From Verrucomicrobiota bacterium (GTDB lineage: Bacteria; Verrucomicrobiota; Verrucomicrobiia; Limisphaerales; CAIMTB01), in contig CAUJJW010000199.1 of NCBI GenBank assembly GCA_963205105.1, forward strand, positions 1-34,914: a stretch of DNA of 34,914 bases. The letters are read 5' to 3'. Made by a program: the position numbers and the translations under genes. Every line of letters starts with the position of its first letter. Position 1 is the first letter of the stretch. Shown here piece after piece: positions 6,586-15,617 of the stretch. The notes beneath the pieces are model-generated. The model saw nothing but the letters and a program-made list of their open reading frames with translations, was not told the DNA's origin and ran no database searches.

Positions 6586-9500
6586 CTAAGGAAACACGCC
6601 GAAAGCCTCGTCCACCACCCGATAAAACCGCACCGAAGCCCCTCCAGAACCCTCGTCCAACCAACGCACTAACTCCGTGTCCAGCGGCACTCGCGCCACC
6701 GTTTCCCAGGTGTCCAGATCACCCGAAACCTCAACCCTCAGGGTCTTGCCCACCTCCCCTTCCAACGACAGTTCCACCGCACTCTCCAGCACTCGAACCT
6801 TCGTAATGCGACTCCGTACCCCCGTCCCGCCTCGCACCACATGCACCGTCACCAATCCCACGCCGCTGTAGGTGATGCCATCCCAGGCCTTGTACGTGAA
6901 GGAGTCCTGGCCCTCAAACCCGGCTCGAGGCTGATACGTCATGCGGGTGCCCACGCCAAAGAGCCTGCCAAAACGAGGCCCCTTCAACACCGCCAACCGC
7001 AACGCGTGCCCGTCGGCGTCCGTCACCGCCAAATCAATCGGCGTGGCCCGGTCCTTCACCGCTTCCACCACCTGGTTCGTCACCACCGGCGCCTGGTTCG
7101 GATCCCGCACCAACAAATGCACCACCGCCACCTCGCTCGTGGACCACCGGTCGCTCGCCAGGAAATGCAGGCGGTCGAGACCCCGAAAATTCGGCGGCGG
7201 CCGATAGGTCACGTCGGGGGCATCCCCTTCCAGCACCCCAAACACCGGGTTCGTCACCACCAGGAATCGCAGCGGGTTGTTCTCCCCATCCGTCGCCACC
7301 AATCGCAGCGGCGTCGCCCGGTTGCGCGCCACCGTCAACACCTCCGACCGCGCCACCGGCGGCGTGTTCTCGTCCGTCACCCGAATCCGAACAACCCCTT
7401 CCTCGCTCTCGGCCACCCCATCCCCCGCTCGAAACGCAAAGCGATCCTCCCCCAGAAATCCAGCGGAAGGCCGATACACCGCGTTCGTCCCCTCCAGCAC
7501 CACCTCGCCATGCCCCGGCACCGCGGTGATCCGAACCGTCACCACATCCTCATCCGCATCACGCACCTTCAGTCCCAATCGAAGTTCCTGGTCCACCGAC
7601 GTCACCGTCTCCAAAGACTCCACGTCCGGGGGATTGTTCGAGTCACCCACCGTCAACGTCACCGTCGCCGGCCCCGATGTCACCCAACCGTCGGTCGCCG
7701 TGTACGTGAATCGGTCGCCCCCGGAATATCCTCGTTTGGGCTCGTAGTTCGCGATCGTGGGATAGGCCAGCAGCACGCCGTTCGTCGGCCCGTCCACAAT
7801 CGTGTATCTCAACGTGTCGCCATCCACGTCCCGGGCATCGTAAAACACATCCGCCGCACGGTTCCGGTTCAGCCGAATTTCCTGGTCACGAAGCACCGGG
7901 GCATCGTTGACCGCCCGCACCAACACCGCCACTTCCCCCGTCGAGACCAACCCCGCCGGATCTTGCACCCGGTAGGCCAGTTTCTGAACCCCCGACCAAT
8001 CCGGCGGTGGCACAAACCGAAAACGCGAGCCGCCGAGATCCTCCCAGCTGCCCTCCTCAGGCTCCTGCAAGTCCACCAACTCCACCAACTCCCCATCCGG
8101 ATCCCGGTCGTTCTCCAGCAAAGCCACCTCGCCAACCGTGTCCTCATCCAGAATCAGCCGGTCCGCTTCCGCCACCGGTCGGTCCGGCACCCCGTCGACC
8201 CGCACCCGCACTTCGCCCACCGCCATCCCTCCGTCATCGTCCTGGATCGTGTATTCGAACGCATCGACACCAAAAAAATCCACCGCCGGCTCATAGCGAA
8301 CCTTCCCATCGGCCAACACGCTCGTCGTGCCAAAACCTGGCGCACTCACCGCCGCCAATCGCAGCGGACGGCCCGTCGGCGAGCGGTCGTTCATCAAGGG
8401 ATCCACCTCCAAGGGGATTTCCTCTTCCGTCCGAATCTCGTCCGGTTCCGTCAACGGTGGCCGATATCCGGCACGCGCCGAAAACACCACCGTCTCCCGG
8501 TCCTCACCCCCAGCGGCATCGCGCACCACAAATTCCAGGGACTCCGTGCCTTCCCAGACCAGAGATGGCATCTCCACCGTGACCAGTCGCTGATCGTCCA
8601 CGTGGACTCCCAGGTCGCGAGCACCCTGCACCGACCACACCAACCGCCTCCGATCCCCATCAGGATCGATCACATAGCGATCCAGCCGGAACACGCGGAA
8701 GGCACTGCCCGTCGCCACCGTCTGGTCCGGAATGTTTTGAATCACCGGCGGACGATTGGGCTTCGGCGGCCGCTCGTACCGCCCCGTCCGCTGCGGCCCC
8801 CCCTGAACCATCGGCCACGGCATCGCTTCGCGCCGGTAAGGAACGTCCAATTCCCAGGCATAGAGACTCGATCGTGATTTCGGAACCGACCGCGGCAGGG
8901 TCGGCGCAAATGCCCGGTCCTGAATCGTCCCCGCAACAATGTCCAACCGCCCATCCCCGTCCAGATCCACCAGGGCTGCCGGAGGCAGGCGGTTCCAAAC
9001 CGCGCCCGCGACGGACTCCGTCAGCAGGCCGTCCATCGGTGCCAAGGGATGAAAATCGATCAGGCTCCCGTCCCCTCGCCAAGCCCGGATGCCGCCCGCC
9101 AATGAGGTGTCCCCTCCCACCATCACCAGCAGCCAGAAACCCGGCGAAGCCAGCACCACATCCGGCAGCCCATCGCCATCCACATCGCCGATCACCGGAA
9201 TGGAACGCGTGCCCGCCTTCGTCTGGGCCGGCAGCGGCCATCCCGTGAGTTCGAACCCATCCAGCTTCAGCACGTGAACGGTCCGCGCATCCCACGAGGC
9301 CGCCACAATCTCCAACCGGTCGTCTCCGTCCAAATCCGCCAACGCCACGCTCCCGTGAAACGACTCCTCCGCCAACGCCGGCCATCCCGCTCGAACCTTC
9401 CCGTCCGCCTCGATCACATGGATGCCGCCAGGAAGCCCCTCGCCTCGGCTCACCCCCCCCACAACCACCTCCTCCCGACCGTCCCCGTCCAGATCAGCAG

Positions 9501-12270
9501 TCACCGGCGACGCCATCAGCCGCGCCTCGGTGTTCGCCGTCCAAACCGGACCATCCGCCTTGGCCAGATCGAAGGCGCTAATCCCCCAGCAACCATCCAA
9601 CGCCACCATCTCCAGTTCCGGATCGTCGTCCAGATTCACTACCGCCGGCAGCAACTCAGGCATCGGCGTGTCCATGGACTCGGTGCAGGCATTGAACGAC
9701 CACTCGGCCAACACCCGCCCGTCCGCATCGATCACGAACAGACGCCTCCGAGGGGCTCCCACCAGATCCGCCGGCGGATCGGAAAGCGCCACGAGTTCCA
9801 GCCGTCCGTCCGCGTTCACATCCGCCAGAATCTTTCCGAAATGGGTCCCGCCCGGCGCCACCGGCCAGCCTCCGCCCAACGGCCTTCCTCCCGCATCAAA
9901 TCCCAGGATCTGCCCTCCCGAACCCGTGTCGACCAGGATCTCCATCCGACCATCCCCGTCGAGATCCCCCACCACCGGCGCATCCCACTCCGGCGCGCCC
10001 GACGGCAAATCCACACCCCAGCGCTCGTCTCCCGCCGCCCCCAAAACCTTCAGCCGCGGAACCCGACCTTCCCCAGGTTCTCCATGATCCACGAGGATAA
10101 CCTCCTGTCCGCCGGTTCCATCCAGGTCCGCCACGTTGAACTCCCGCCAGTTCGCCTCCGCCATTTCTTCCTGGAACGGAAGGAGCCGCGGCCACCCCGG
10201 CCGCAGTCGACGTTCCATGTGCACCAACCTGGCATACGCCTCGCCCACCAACCGCCCCTCCCGCCGGGCTTCCAGTCGGAACGTCACAAAGTCATTGGTC
10301 CCCGCCACCGCCGGATCCCAGAGCCCCAGCACATCGTCCACCACCGGCGTCGTTCCTCCACCCGTCAGCGTGATCCCCCGGTCCAACCATTGCGTCGGCT
10401 GCTGCCCCAAACCCCAGGTGAGCGAAAAAATCCGGCCATCACCAAAAACCGTTCCACGAAATTCCAATGGCTCGTCCCCCCTCCAGATGTCGTTGTTGGC
10501 CGGCGATGCCAACCGGACATTCCGCAGGAACACCACCCCGCGATGAATCGCCGCCTGACCCAGCCGATTGGTCGCCAAGACCCGGATCGCGTACTCGCCA
10601 TCGTCATACGCCGAGGTGTCGAAGCCCGAAACCAACACCCCGCCCGCCGTCGACACCCCGCCCGAGTGAATCACCGTCCAGGCTTCCGGACGCGTCCCAG
10701 CCCCGATTTCCACCCGAAACCCGGCAAAGCCGTTACCCCCAACTTCCCCGATCAAATCCGTCCTCCCCGACAGCACCGGTGGCAGGGTCAGCAACGCCGT
10801 CGGCAGCGGTTCCGTCACCTGCACCGCCCTGCCCGCATGAATCCGACCCGCTCCCGTGAACCGGTCCGTTCGCACCTCGTCCGCCGTACTCCGGAGGATG
10901 GTCAGAATCTCCGCCGGCGTGAACAGAGGCCGAACCGACAGGAGCAACACCACCAGCCCGCTGACATGCGGCGCCGCCATCGAGGTCCCGTTCAACACCG
11001 TCCAGGTCGCGTTCAATGCCGTCGAATGAATCCCATCCCCGGGAGCCACCAGATCCACAAAGGATCCAAAGTTCGAAAAGCCCGAGGACGTATCCTTCGC
11101 ATCCGTCGACCCCACCGCGATCGCCTCCGGAACGGCCGCCGGATGGAAGCTGACGTCACTGCCATTGTTGCCCGCCGCCGCCACCACCACCACCCCGCGC
11201 CGCACCGCTTCGGCCACCGCCTCGTCCAACGCCCTCGACCGGGTCGTCGTACCCCAGCTCGCATTGATCACCCGAGCCCCCGCCGCTTCTGCATACGCCA
11301 TCGCGGAGATCGTGTCGTCCAACGACCCCGCTCCCGTCTCATCAAACGCCTTCAGCGCCATCACCCCCGCCGACCACGCCACCCCGGCTATGCCGTTCTC
11401 GTCATTGCCCACCGCTGCCAAAATCCCCGCCACATGGGTCCCGTGCAGATTGTCATCGGTCGGATCGCCGTCGTCGGACACAAAATCATAACCGTGCACG
11501 TCGTCGATGTACCCGTTCGCATCATCATCGATCCCGTTGGCTGGAATCTCCCGCGGGTTCCGCCAGATGTTCGCCTCCAGATCCGGATGAAAGTAGTCCA
11601 CCCCGGTATCGATGATCGCCACAACGATGTCTTTGGAACCCGTCGAGACCGACCAGGCCGCCAGGGCCCCAATGTCCGCCCCCGGCTTGCCCCCCGTCTG
11701 ACCCGAGTTGTGCAACGCCCATTGCCGCACAAACTCGAAATCCGTCGGAGGCCCCACCTCGGACAGGGTCTCAACGCAAAGCCCCAAACGATGGTTCGGC
11801 TCGGCGTACAGAACATCCTCGCGCGCCTCCAGCGCCTTCACCCCATCCAGAAGCGCCATGCCACGCGGGAGCTCGATCACCGCCATCGCGTCCACCGCCC
11901 TCAACGCACCCCCGCCTGCCGGAGCCACCGCCCGGTTCCGTCCCGGCGTCAACCAACGCACCGCCGTCCCCAAATCCCGGCCCAGCACCGCACGCCTCTC
12001 CGCCGCCTCCGGACGAAATCGAACCAGCACCTCCCCCGATGCCGCCATCGTCGGCATTTCTTCCGGTCCCCCGGCAAAACCGGGCGGCAATTGTTCAAAC
12101 ACCCGGCCGGGCTCCGCTGCGTTCACCCCTCCCCCCAGGCACCACGCCCCCACGATGCCAACCCACAACCCTACTAGCGCGCCAAGCTTGCGGCGGCGTC
12201 TTTCCACGGCATTCCTGATGACCGGCCCATGCACGGCCGAGACTATCGCACGACGACTGCCCGTTTGCAC
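6586..12270 (-). CDS. Giant secreted subtilisin-like (S8) protease with FG-GAP and cadherin-like repeats
   Basis: This 1894-residue protein has a basic N-terminus (ERRRRKLG) and a hydrophobic segment ending at VNAAEPG (about residue 52), consistent with Sec export. A propeptide-like region (VLVRFRPEAAERR, about 80-160) precedes an S8 domain (about 180-480). Its triad is intact: Asp221 (AIIDTGVD), His276 (HGTHVAG) and Ser430 (GTSMAAPHVSG), with oxyanion Asn368 (AAAGNNG). Then come a beta-sandwich region (about 490-690), eight FG-GAP/VCBS calcium-binding repeats of the type DLDGDGRxE (about 705-1110), and seven cadherin-like or Big_9-like repeats (about 1172-1812) with D-x-D-G-D motifs and F-x-Y-x-x-x-D-G ends. 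The final 75 residues (RVEVSGDLDTWETV ... RFYRV) resemble the C-terminus of the CotH protein in this window. The upstream 102 bp is shared with the divergent LysR gene. A GTG a few codons inside could be the true start. Substrate is unknown; an extracellular proteolytic or adhesive role is inferred. Confidence 0.92.
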   Translation of the reverse strand: MQTGSRRAIVSAVHGPVIRNAVERRRRKLGALVGLWVGIVGAWCLGGGVNAAEPGRVFEQLPPGFAGGPEEMPTMAASGEVLVRFRPEAAERRAVLGRDLGTAVRWLTPGRNRAVAPAGGGALRAVDAMAVIELPRGMALLDGVKALEAREDVLYAEPNHRLGLCVETLSEVGPPTDFEFVRQWALHNSGQTGGKPGADIGALAAWSVSTGSKDIVVAIIDTGVDYFHPDLEANIWRNPREIPANGIDDDANGYIDDVHGYDFVSDDGDPTDDNLHGTHVAGILAAVGNDENGIAGVAWSAGVMALKAFDETGAGSLDDTISAMAYAEAAGARVINASWGTTTRSRALDEAVAEAVRRGVVVVAAAGNNGSDVSFHPAAVPEAIAVGSTDAKDTSSGFSNFGSFVDLVAPGDGIHSTALNATWTVLNGTSMAAPHVSGLVVLLLSVRPLFTPAEILTILRSTADEVRTDRFTGAGRIHAGRAVQVTEPLPTALLTLPPVLSGRTDLIGEVGGNGFAGFRVEIGAGTRPEAWTVIHSGGVSTAGGVLVSGFDTSAYDDGEYAIRVLATNRLGQAAIHRGVVFLRNVRLASPANNDIWRGDEPLEFRGTVFGDGRIFSLTWGLGQQPTQWLDRGITLTGGGTTPVVDDVLGLWDPAVAGTNDFVTFRLEARREGRLVGEAYARLVHMERRLRPGWPRLLPFQEEMAEANWREFNVADLDGTGGQEVILVDHGEPGEGRVPRLKVLGAAGDERWGVDLPSGAPEWDAPVVGDLDGDGRMEILVDTGSGGQILGFDAGGRPLGGGWPVAPGGTHFGKILADVNADGRLELVALSDPPADLVGAPRRRLFVIDADGRVLAEWSFNACTESMDTPMPELLPAVVNLDDDPELEMVALDGCWGISAFDLAKADGPVWTANTEARLMASPVTADLDGDGREEVVVGGVSRGEGLPGGIHVIEADGKVRAGWPALAEESFHGSVALADLDGDDRLEIVAASWDARTVHVLKLDGFELTGWPLPAQTKAGTRSIPVIGDVDGDGLPDVVLASPGFWLLVMVGGDTSLAGGIRAWRGDGSLIDFHPLAPMDGLLTESVAGAVWNRLPPAALVDLDGDGRLDIVAGTIQDRAFAPTLPRSVPKSRSSLYAWELDVPYRREAMPWPMVQGGPQRTGRYERPPKPNRPPVIQNIPDQTVATGSAFRVFRLDRYVIDPDGDRRRLVWSVQGARDLGVHVDDQRLVTVEMPSLVWEGTESLEFVVRDAAGGEDRETVVFSARAGYRPPLTEPDEIRTEEEIPLEVDPLMNDRSPTGRPLRLAAVSAPGFGTTSVLADGKVRYEPAVDFFGVDAFEYTIQDDDGGMAVGEVRVRVDGVPDRPVAEADRLILDEDTVGEVALLENDRDPDGELVELVDLQEPEEGSWEDLGGSRFRFVPPPDWSGVQKLAYRVQDPAGLVSTGEVAVLVRAVNDAPVLRDQEIRLNRNRAADVFYDARDVDGDTLRYTIVDGPTNGVLLAYPTIANYEPKRGYSGGDRFTYTATDGWVTSGPATVTLTVGDSNNPPDVESLETVTSVDQELRLGLKVRDADEDVVTVRITAVPGHGEVVLEGTNAVYRPSAGFLGEDRFAFRAGDGVAESEEGVVRIRVTDENTPPVARSEVLTVARNRATPLRLVATDGENNPLRFLVVTNPVFGVLEGDAPDVTYRPPPNFRGLDRLHFLASDRWSTSEVAVVHLLVRDPNQAPVVTNQVVEAVKDRATPIDLAVTDADGHALRLAVLKGPRFGRLFGVGTRMTYQPRAGFEGQDSFTYKAWDGITYSGVGLVTVHVVRGGTGVRSRITKVRVLESAVELSLEGEVGKTLRVEVSGDLDTWETVARVPLDTELVRWLDEGSGGASVRFYRVVDEAFGVFP

Positions 12271-12372
12271 GTCGCCGAGCGGGAGTTTTCAGACCAGGCC
12301 AAAAGCCCTCTGGAAGCCTCGTTTTCCATAAGAAAAACTTGACGATTTACACTTTCTAGCCACCATGCGCTT

Positions 12373-13386
12373 ATGCAAATAGAGACGCTCAAGGTGTTCT
12401 GTGACCTTTCGGAAACCGAGAGCTTCACGAAAGCCGCCCAGATCAACGACATCACCCAGTCGGCGGTTTCCCAGCAGATCCGTTCCCTGGAGAACCAGTT
12501 CCGAGCCACGTTGATTGAGCGCAGCAAGAAGAAATTTCGGCTGACCCGCGAAGGTCAGATTCTCTACGAGCATAGCAAGCAGATCATCCAGACTTATGAC
12601 ATGCTCCGCGCCCAGTTGCAGGAGCTGCGGGACGTGGTGTCAGGAACGCTCCGGGTGGCCACGATTTACAGTATCGGTCTCTACGATCTTCCCCCCTATC
12701 TGAAGCGGTTCCTCAAAACCCACCGGACCGTCAATGTCCACGTCGAGTATCACCGGGCCAACCGGGTGTACGAGGATGTGCTCAGCAACGTCTGCGACGT
12801 GGGTCTGGTCGCGTTCGCCGTGAAGGAAAGCCGCCTGGAAGTCATCCCGCTCTGGCGCGACAAGCTCGTGCTCGTCTGCTCCCCCCGCCACCCGCTCGCC
12901 TCCCGCGAATCCGTCCCGCTCTCCTCCCTGCGCGGCGAACGTTTCATCAGTTTCGAACCCGACATCCCCACGCGCCGCGCCATCGACAAAGCCCTGCGCG
13001 CGGAAGGCGTCGAGGTCCAGCATGTGATGGAGGTCGACAACATCGAGACCGTGAAGCGCGCCGTGGAAATTGAACTCGGCATCTCGGTGATCCCCCAATC
13101 CACCGTCGCCACCGAGGTCCGCAATGGCACACTCGCCCAAATCGAGATCGCCGGCGCCGACTTCGCCCGCCCGGTCTCGGCCATTCTCAAGAAGAGCAAG
13201 GTCCTGTCGCCGGCAATGAAACAGTTCCTCAGCATTCTCAAGGACCCGAAGCCGGCTCCCGATGGCGGCTCCGATATCGCGGAAACGGCTCCGCCGGCAC
13301 CGGCCGCCGTCGCCGCACCCGCACCCCGCCCCGCCCCGCCGAAGGCGCCTGCCGGCCCGCGCCGCTCCGCAGCCCCGGCGGTCTGA
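12373..13386 (+). CDS. LysR-family transcriptional regulator with a Pro/Ala-rich tail
   Basis: The 337-residue protein opens with the LysR winged helix-turn-helix (residues 1-60; SFTKAAQINDITQSAVSQQI then LENQF, with LTREGQILYEH following). A periplasmic-binding-like effector domain (about 90-300) begins GTLRVATIYSIGLYDLPPYL and includes VKRAVEIELGISVIPQS. The last 45 residues are a low-complexity Pro/Ala tail, unusual for the family. The effector is unknown. LysR proteins often control a divergent neighbour, which here is the giant S8 protease 102 bp away. No Shine-Dalgarno is visible. TTGACG at 12339 may be a -35 element, but I see no good -10. A 6-bp-stem hairpin (CGAGGG, loop, CCCTCG at 13396-13412) without a T-run follows the stop. 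Confidence 0.92.
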   Translation: MQIETLKVFCDLSETESFTKAAQINDITQSAVSQQIRSLENQFRATLIERSKKKFRLTREGQILYEHSKQIIQTYDMLRAQLQELRDVVSGTLRVATIYSIGLYDLPPYLKRFLKTHRTVNVHVEYHRANRVYEDVLSNVCDVGLVAFAVKESRLEVIPLWRDKLVLVCSPRHPLASRESVPLSSLRGERFISFEPDIPTRRAIDKALRAEGVEVQHVMEVDNIETVKRAVEIELGISVIPQSTVATEVRNGTLAQIEIAGADFARPVSAILKKSKVLSPAMKQFLSILKDPKPAPDGGSDIAETAPPAPAAVAAPAPRPAPPKAPAGPRRSAAPAV

Positions 13387-13488
13387 ACGCAGTTTCGAGG
13401 GAATCGCCCTCGCTGGATCCGGCTTCCGACCGCGGCGCAGGACCGTACGCCGACTTGACCTTCCATGCTTCGCTCCTAGCCTCGGTGC

Positions 13489-13758
13489 ATGGCGAAATCG
13501 CCGGGAAAATCAAAGGGCAAGAGCCTCCTCCTGGGTGTCGGGATGGATACGGATGGCCATAAGCGAGTCACCACCGGCTCCAATTTTGCCTTGGTCGGAG
13601 GTACCGAAGGCACGCATGAGGTCATGGTCGAGAAAGCCATCAAGATCAACGAGCACCTGAAGCGCCGAGGCAAGGACCTGTCCGAAGTGAGCCGTCAGGA
13701 GTTCGATGAAATCGCCGAAAAGGTCGGGCTCCATCGTCACGCGCCCGAGGAGAACTGA
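13489..13758 (+). CDS. Small conserved protein of unknown function
   Basis: An 89-residue, hydrophilic, soluble protein with no signal peptide. A Lys/Ser-rich start (MAKSPGKSKGKS) leads into GVGMDTDGHKRVTTGSNFAL and VGGTEGTHEVMVEKAIKINE, then a helical C-terminal half (RRGKDLSEVSRQEFDEIAEK). The pattern G-x-D-x-D-G-H-x-R-V-T-x-G and THEVMVEKAIK looks like a short hypothetical family I have seen in Planctomycetes and Verrucomicrobia, but I know no function. It lies 102 bp after the LysR gene on the same strand, and a short hairpin follows its stop directly. No Shine-Dalgarno is evident. Confidence 0.8.
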   Translation: MAKSPGKSKGKSLLLGVGMDTDGHKRVTTGSNFALVGGTEGTHEVMVEKAIKINEHLKRRGKDLSEVSRQEFDEIAEKVGLHRHAPEEN

Positions 13759-13759
13759 T

Positions 13760-13775
13760 CGGTCGGATTCGACCG
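13760..13775 (+). terminator. Hairpin just after the small conserved gene, possible weak terminator
   Basis: CGGTCG, loop GATT, CGACCG form a perfect 6-bp stem starting two bases after the stop codon. No T-run follows, so it may instead protect the 3' end or have no role. Confidence 0.3.
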
Positions 13776-14017
13776 TCCAATCCTGCATCCTGAACGGTTC
13801 TCATCAACGACTCACGTGCTCAGAATTGCGGGGTTGCTGAACGACACCGATCGACCCTCGTCACGTCGTGCTTGGTGATCTGCCGTACTGTACTGGAGCG
13901 TGGCTCCATCCACGGCCCAGGAATCGCTGTCGTTCGCTCTGGTTCGGGCGACTCCTGCGAACTTCAAGCCATCCAAGGGCCGCTGAATTTGTTGCGCTGA
14001 CCCAAGTCCATCCACCC

Positions 14018-15301
14018 ATGCATCCCAAGCCCTCCCACGCCTTCGCTCTCACCATCATTCTGCTGCTGGGTTCGGCGTTCGCTGACCTTCCCGCGAGAGC
14101 GGAGGCCCTGCGCATCCCCAGCTTCACCGCGTATGCCCTGCCCGATGCCGAAGGCATCCGCATCTCCCAACGCAGTGGCGTCACCCGCTGGACCAACCCC
14201 GCGGTCACCCTGAACTGGTACGGCCACTTCCGGACCACCGGCGAACTCACCGCGCAGCTCCAACTGCGGCTTCCCAACGCGACCGAATCCCGGCTGGAAC
14301 TCGAAATCGCGGGACAAACCCATCCCGTCGTCGTCCGTGGCGCCGGTCCGGACACGCCCGTGACCGCCGATTTCGGCGCATTCCAAATCCCCCAGACCGG
14401 TTATCAGCGTCTGTCCCTCCACTCACGGAACCCGCCCGGCCAATCACCCGGCGATGTCGATGCCATGCTGCTCGACGGACCAGCCGTTGCCGATTGCCAT
14501 TTCAATCGGGAAGAGCGCCGCAACGCTGCCTCCGTCCACCTGAACTACCCCGTTCCCGCAGACACCCGGATCGCCGCCTTCTACTCCGAAGTGACCGCCG
14601 TCGAAGACCCCACCTCCACCTTCTACATGGCGTGCGGCTGGCACCGGGGTTACTTCGGCATGCAGGTCAACAGCCCGTCCGAGCGCCGCATCATCTTCTC
14701 CGTGTGGGACAGCGGTGGTGAAGCCATCGACCGCGCCAAGGTTTCCGACGAAAACCGCGTGAAATTGCTGGGGAAAGGCGACGGAGTTTACACCGGGGAC
14801 TTCGGCAACGAAGGGACCGGCGGCCACAGCCATCTCAAGTACCCCTGGAAGACCGGTCAGACACAGCGCTTTCTGGTCACCGCCCAGCCTACCAACGGCA
14901 CCTTCACCGTCTTTTCCGGCTACTATTTCCACCCCGATTCGCGCGCCTGGATGCTCATCTCCTCCTGGCGGGCTCCGAAGGAGGGCGGCTGGCTCAAGCG
15001 CCCCCACGGCTTCAGCGAAAACTTCTGGGGAAGCAATGGTCACCTCGTGCGCAAGGCGCTCTATGGCAACCAGTGGATCCGGACCGAGGCAGGCGAGTGG
15101 ATCGAGCTGACCACCGCTTCCTTCAGTCATGACCCCACCGGCAAGGCCCACCGCCTGGATCGCTTCATGGGGGTCGAGGACGGGCGGTTCTTCCTGAGCC
15201 ACGGCGGCTTCATCGAGGGTTTCACTCCCTACGGCGAGCGCTTCTCCCGCCCCGCGACCGGCAACCCACCCTCCGATCTGGTGCTTCCCCTGCCGCGCTA
15301 G
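14018..15301 (+). CDS. Secreted DUF3472 protein with an N-terminal DUF5077-like domain
   Basis: The 427-residue protein has a signal peptide (MHPKPSHAFALTIILLLGS, probable cleavage after ARAEA). A beta-sandwich region follows (about 30-150; VTLNWYGHFRTTGELTAQLQ) that looks like DUF5077, a putative carbohydrate-binding module. The DUF3472 core (about 195-345) includes FYMACGWHRGYFGMQVNS, GKGDGVYTGDFGNEGTGGHS and FSENFWGSNGHLVRKALYGN. DUF3472 proteins are common next to polysaccharide-degrading enzymes in Bacteroidetes and Verrucomicrobia, but their activity is not established to my knowledge. I chose ATG 14018 over the upstream in-frame ATG at 13868 because the signal peptide starts there and the extra 50 residues look non-coding. 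The 259 bp upstream holds nothing I can name. Confidence 0.85.
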   Translation: MHPKPSHAFALTIILLLGSAFADLPARAEALRIPSFTAYALPDAEGIRISQRSGVTRWTNPAVTLNWYGHFRTTGELTAQLQLRLPNATESRLELEIAGQTHPVVVRGAGPDTPVTADFGAFQIPQTGYQRLSLHSRNPPGQSPGDVDAMLLDGPAVADCHFNREERRNAASVHLNYPVPADTRIAAFYSEVTAVEDPTSTFYMACGWHRGYFGMQVNSPSERRIIFSVWDSGGEAIDRAKVSDENRVKLLGKGDGVYTGDFGNEGTGGHSHLKYPWKTGQTQRFLVTAQPTNGTFTVFSGYYFHPDSRAWMLISSWRAPKEGGWLKRPHGFSENFWGSNGHLVRKALYGNQWIRTEAGEWIELTTASFSHDPTGKAHRLDRFMGVEDGRFFLSHGGFIEGFTPYGERFSRPATGNPPSDLVLPLPR

Positions 15302-15391
15302 CCCGGACATCAGTCGGCGCCCGGAAGCCCCCGTTCGAGTTCAAACCCCTTTTTGACCGTTCCTCCCGCGTGTGACACCGTAGCCGGCACA

Positions 15392-15570
15392 GTGCCGTTG
15401 GAAAAACTGTCCCGCGCCCGGATCCTGGAGGCGCTCAACCTGCGGGGTCGGTTGGCCGAAAAGGAGGGTGCCGATCGGTTCTAGCGCGCATGCGCCTCCT
15501 GCGCGACACACCTTCCGCGTTCAAGGACAAGAACATCTTCGTCCTCGAATCCGCACTGAACGTTGTCTGA
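15392..15570 (+). pseudogene. Two short coding-like fragments in different frames, possible gene remnant
   Basis: Within the 316-bp gap between the DUF3472 and CotH genes, a GTG at 15392 opens 30 codons reading VPLEKLSRARILEALNLRGR and LAEKEGADRF before a TAG at 15482. An ATG at 15490, in another frame, opens 26 codons (MRLLRDTPSAFKDKNIFVLE, SALNVV). The first fragment has the composition and helix pattern of the N-terminus of a real protein; start regions of DUF6036-type nucleotidyltransferases look similar, but this is a weak guess. Both could be decayed pieces of one deleted gene. TTGACC at 15353 may be an old -35 element. Confidence 0.3.
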
Positions 15571-15617
15571 ATCATTTCCGGATTCCTCTCCAGGGGCCGG
15601 TCGTCGCGGTTCATGCC

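Noticed and set aside
6841..8877. Plus-strand open frame of 678 codons opposite the cadherin-like repeats
   Set aside because: Arg/His/Pro-rich shadow with no recognisable family, entirely inside the subtilase gene.
9274..12177. Long plus-strand open frame of 967 codons opposite the S8 protease
   Set aside because: It is Arg/His/Pro-rich with no domain, typical of the antisense of a GC-rich gene; the minus strand has an intact catalytic triad and repeats.
13868..14017. Upstream ATG extension of the DUF3472 gene
   Set aside because: The 50 added residues have no coding character and would bury the signal peptide.
15468..15617. Upstream extension of the CotH gene
   Set aside because: The extra 50 residues overlap the possible gene remnant and precede an obvious signal peptide at 15618.
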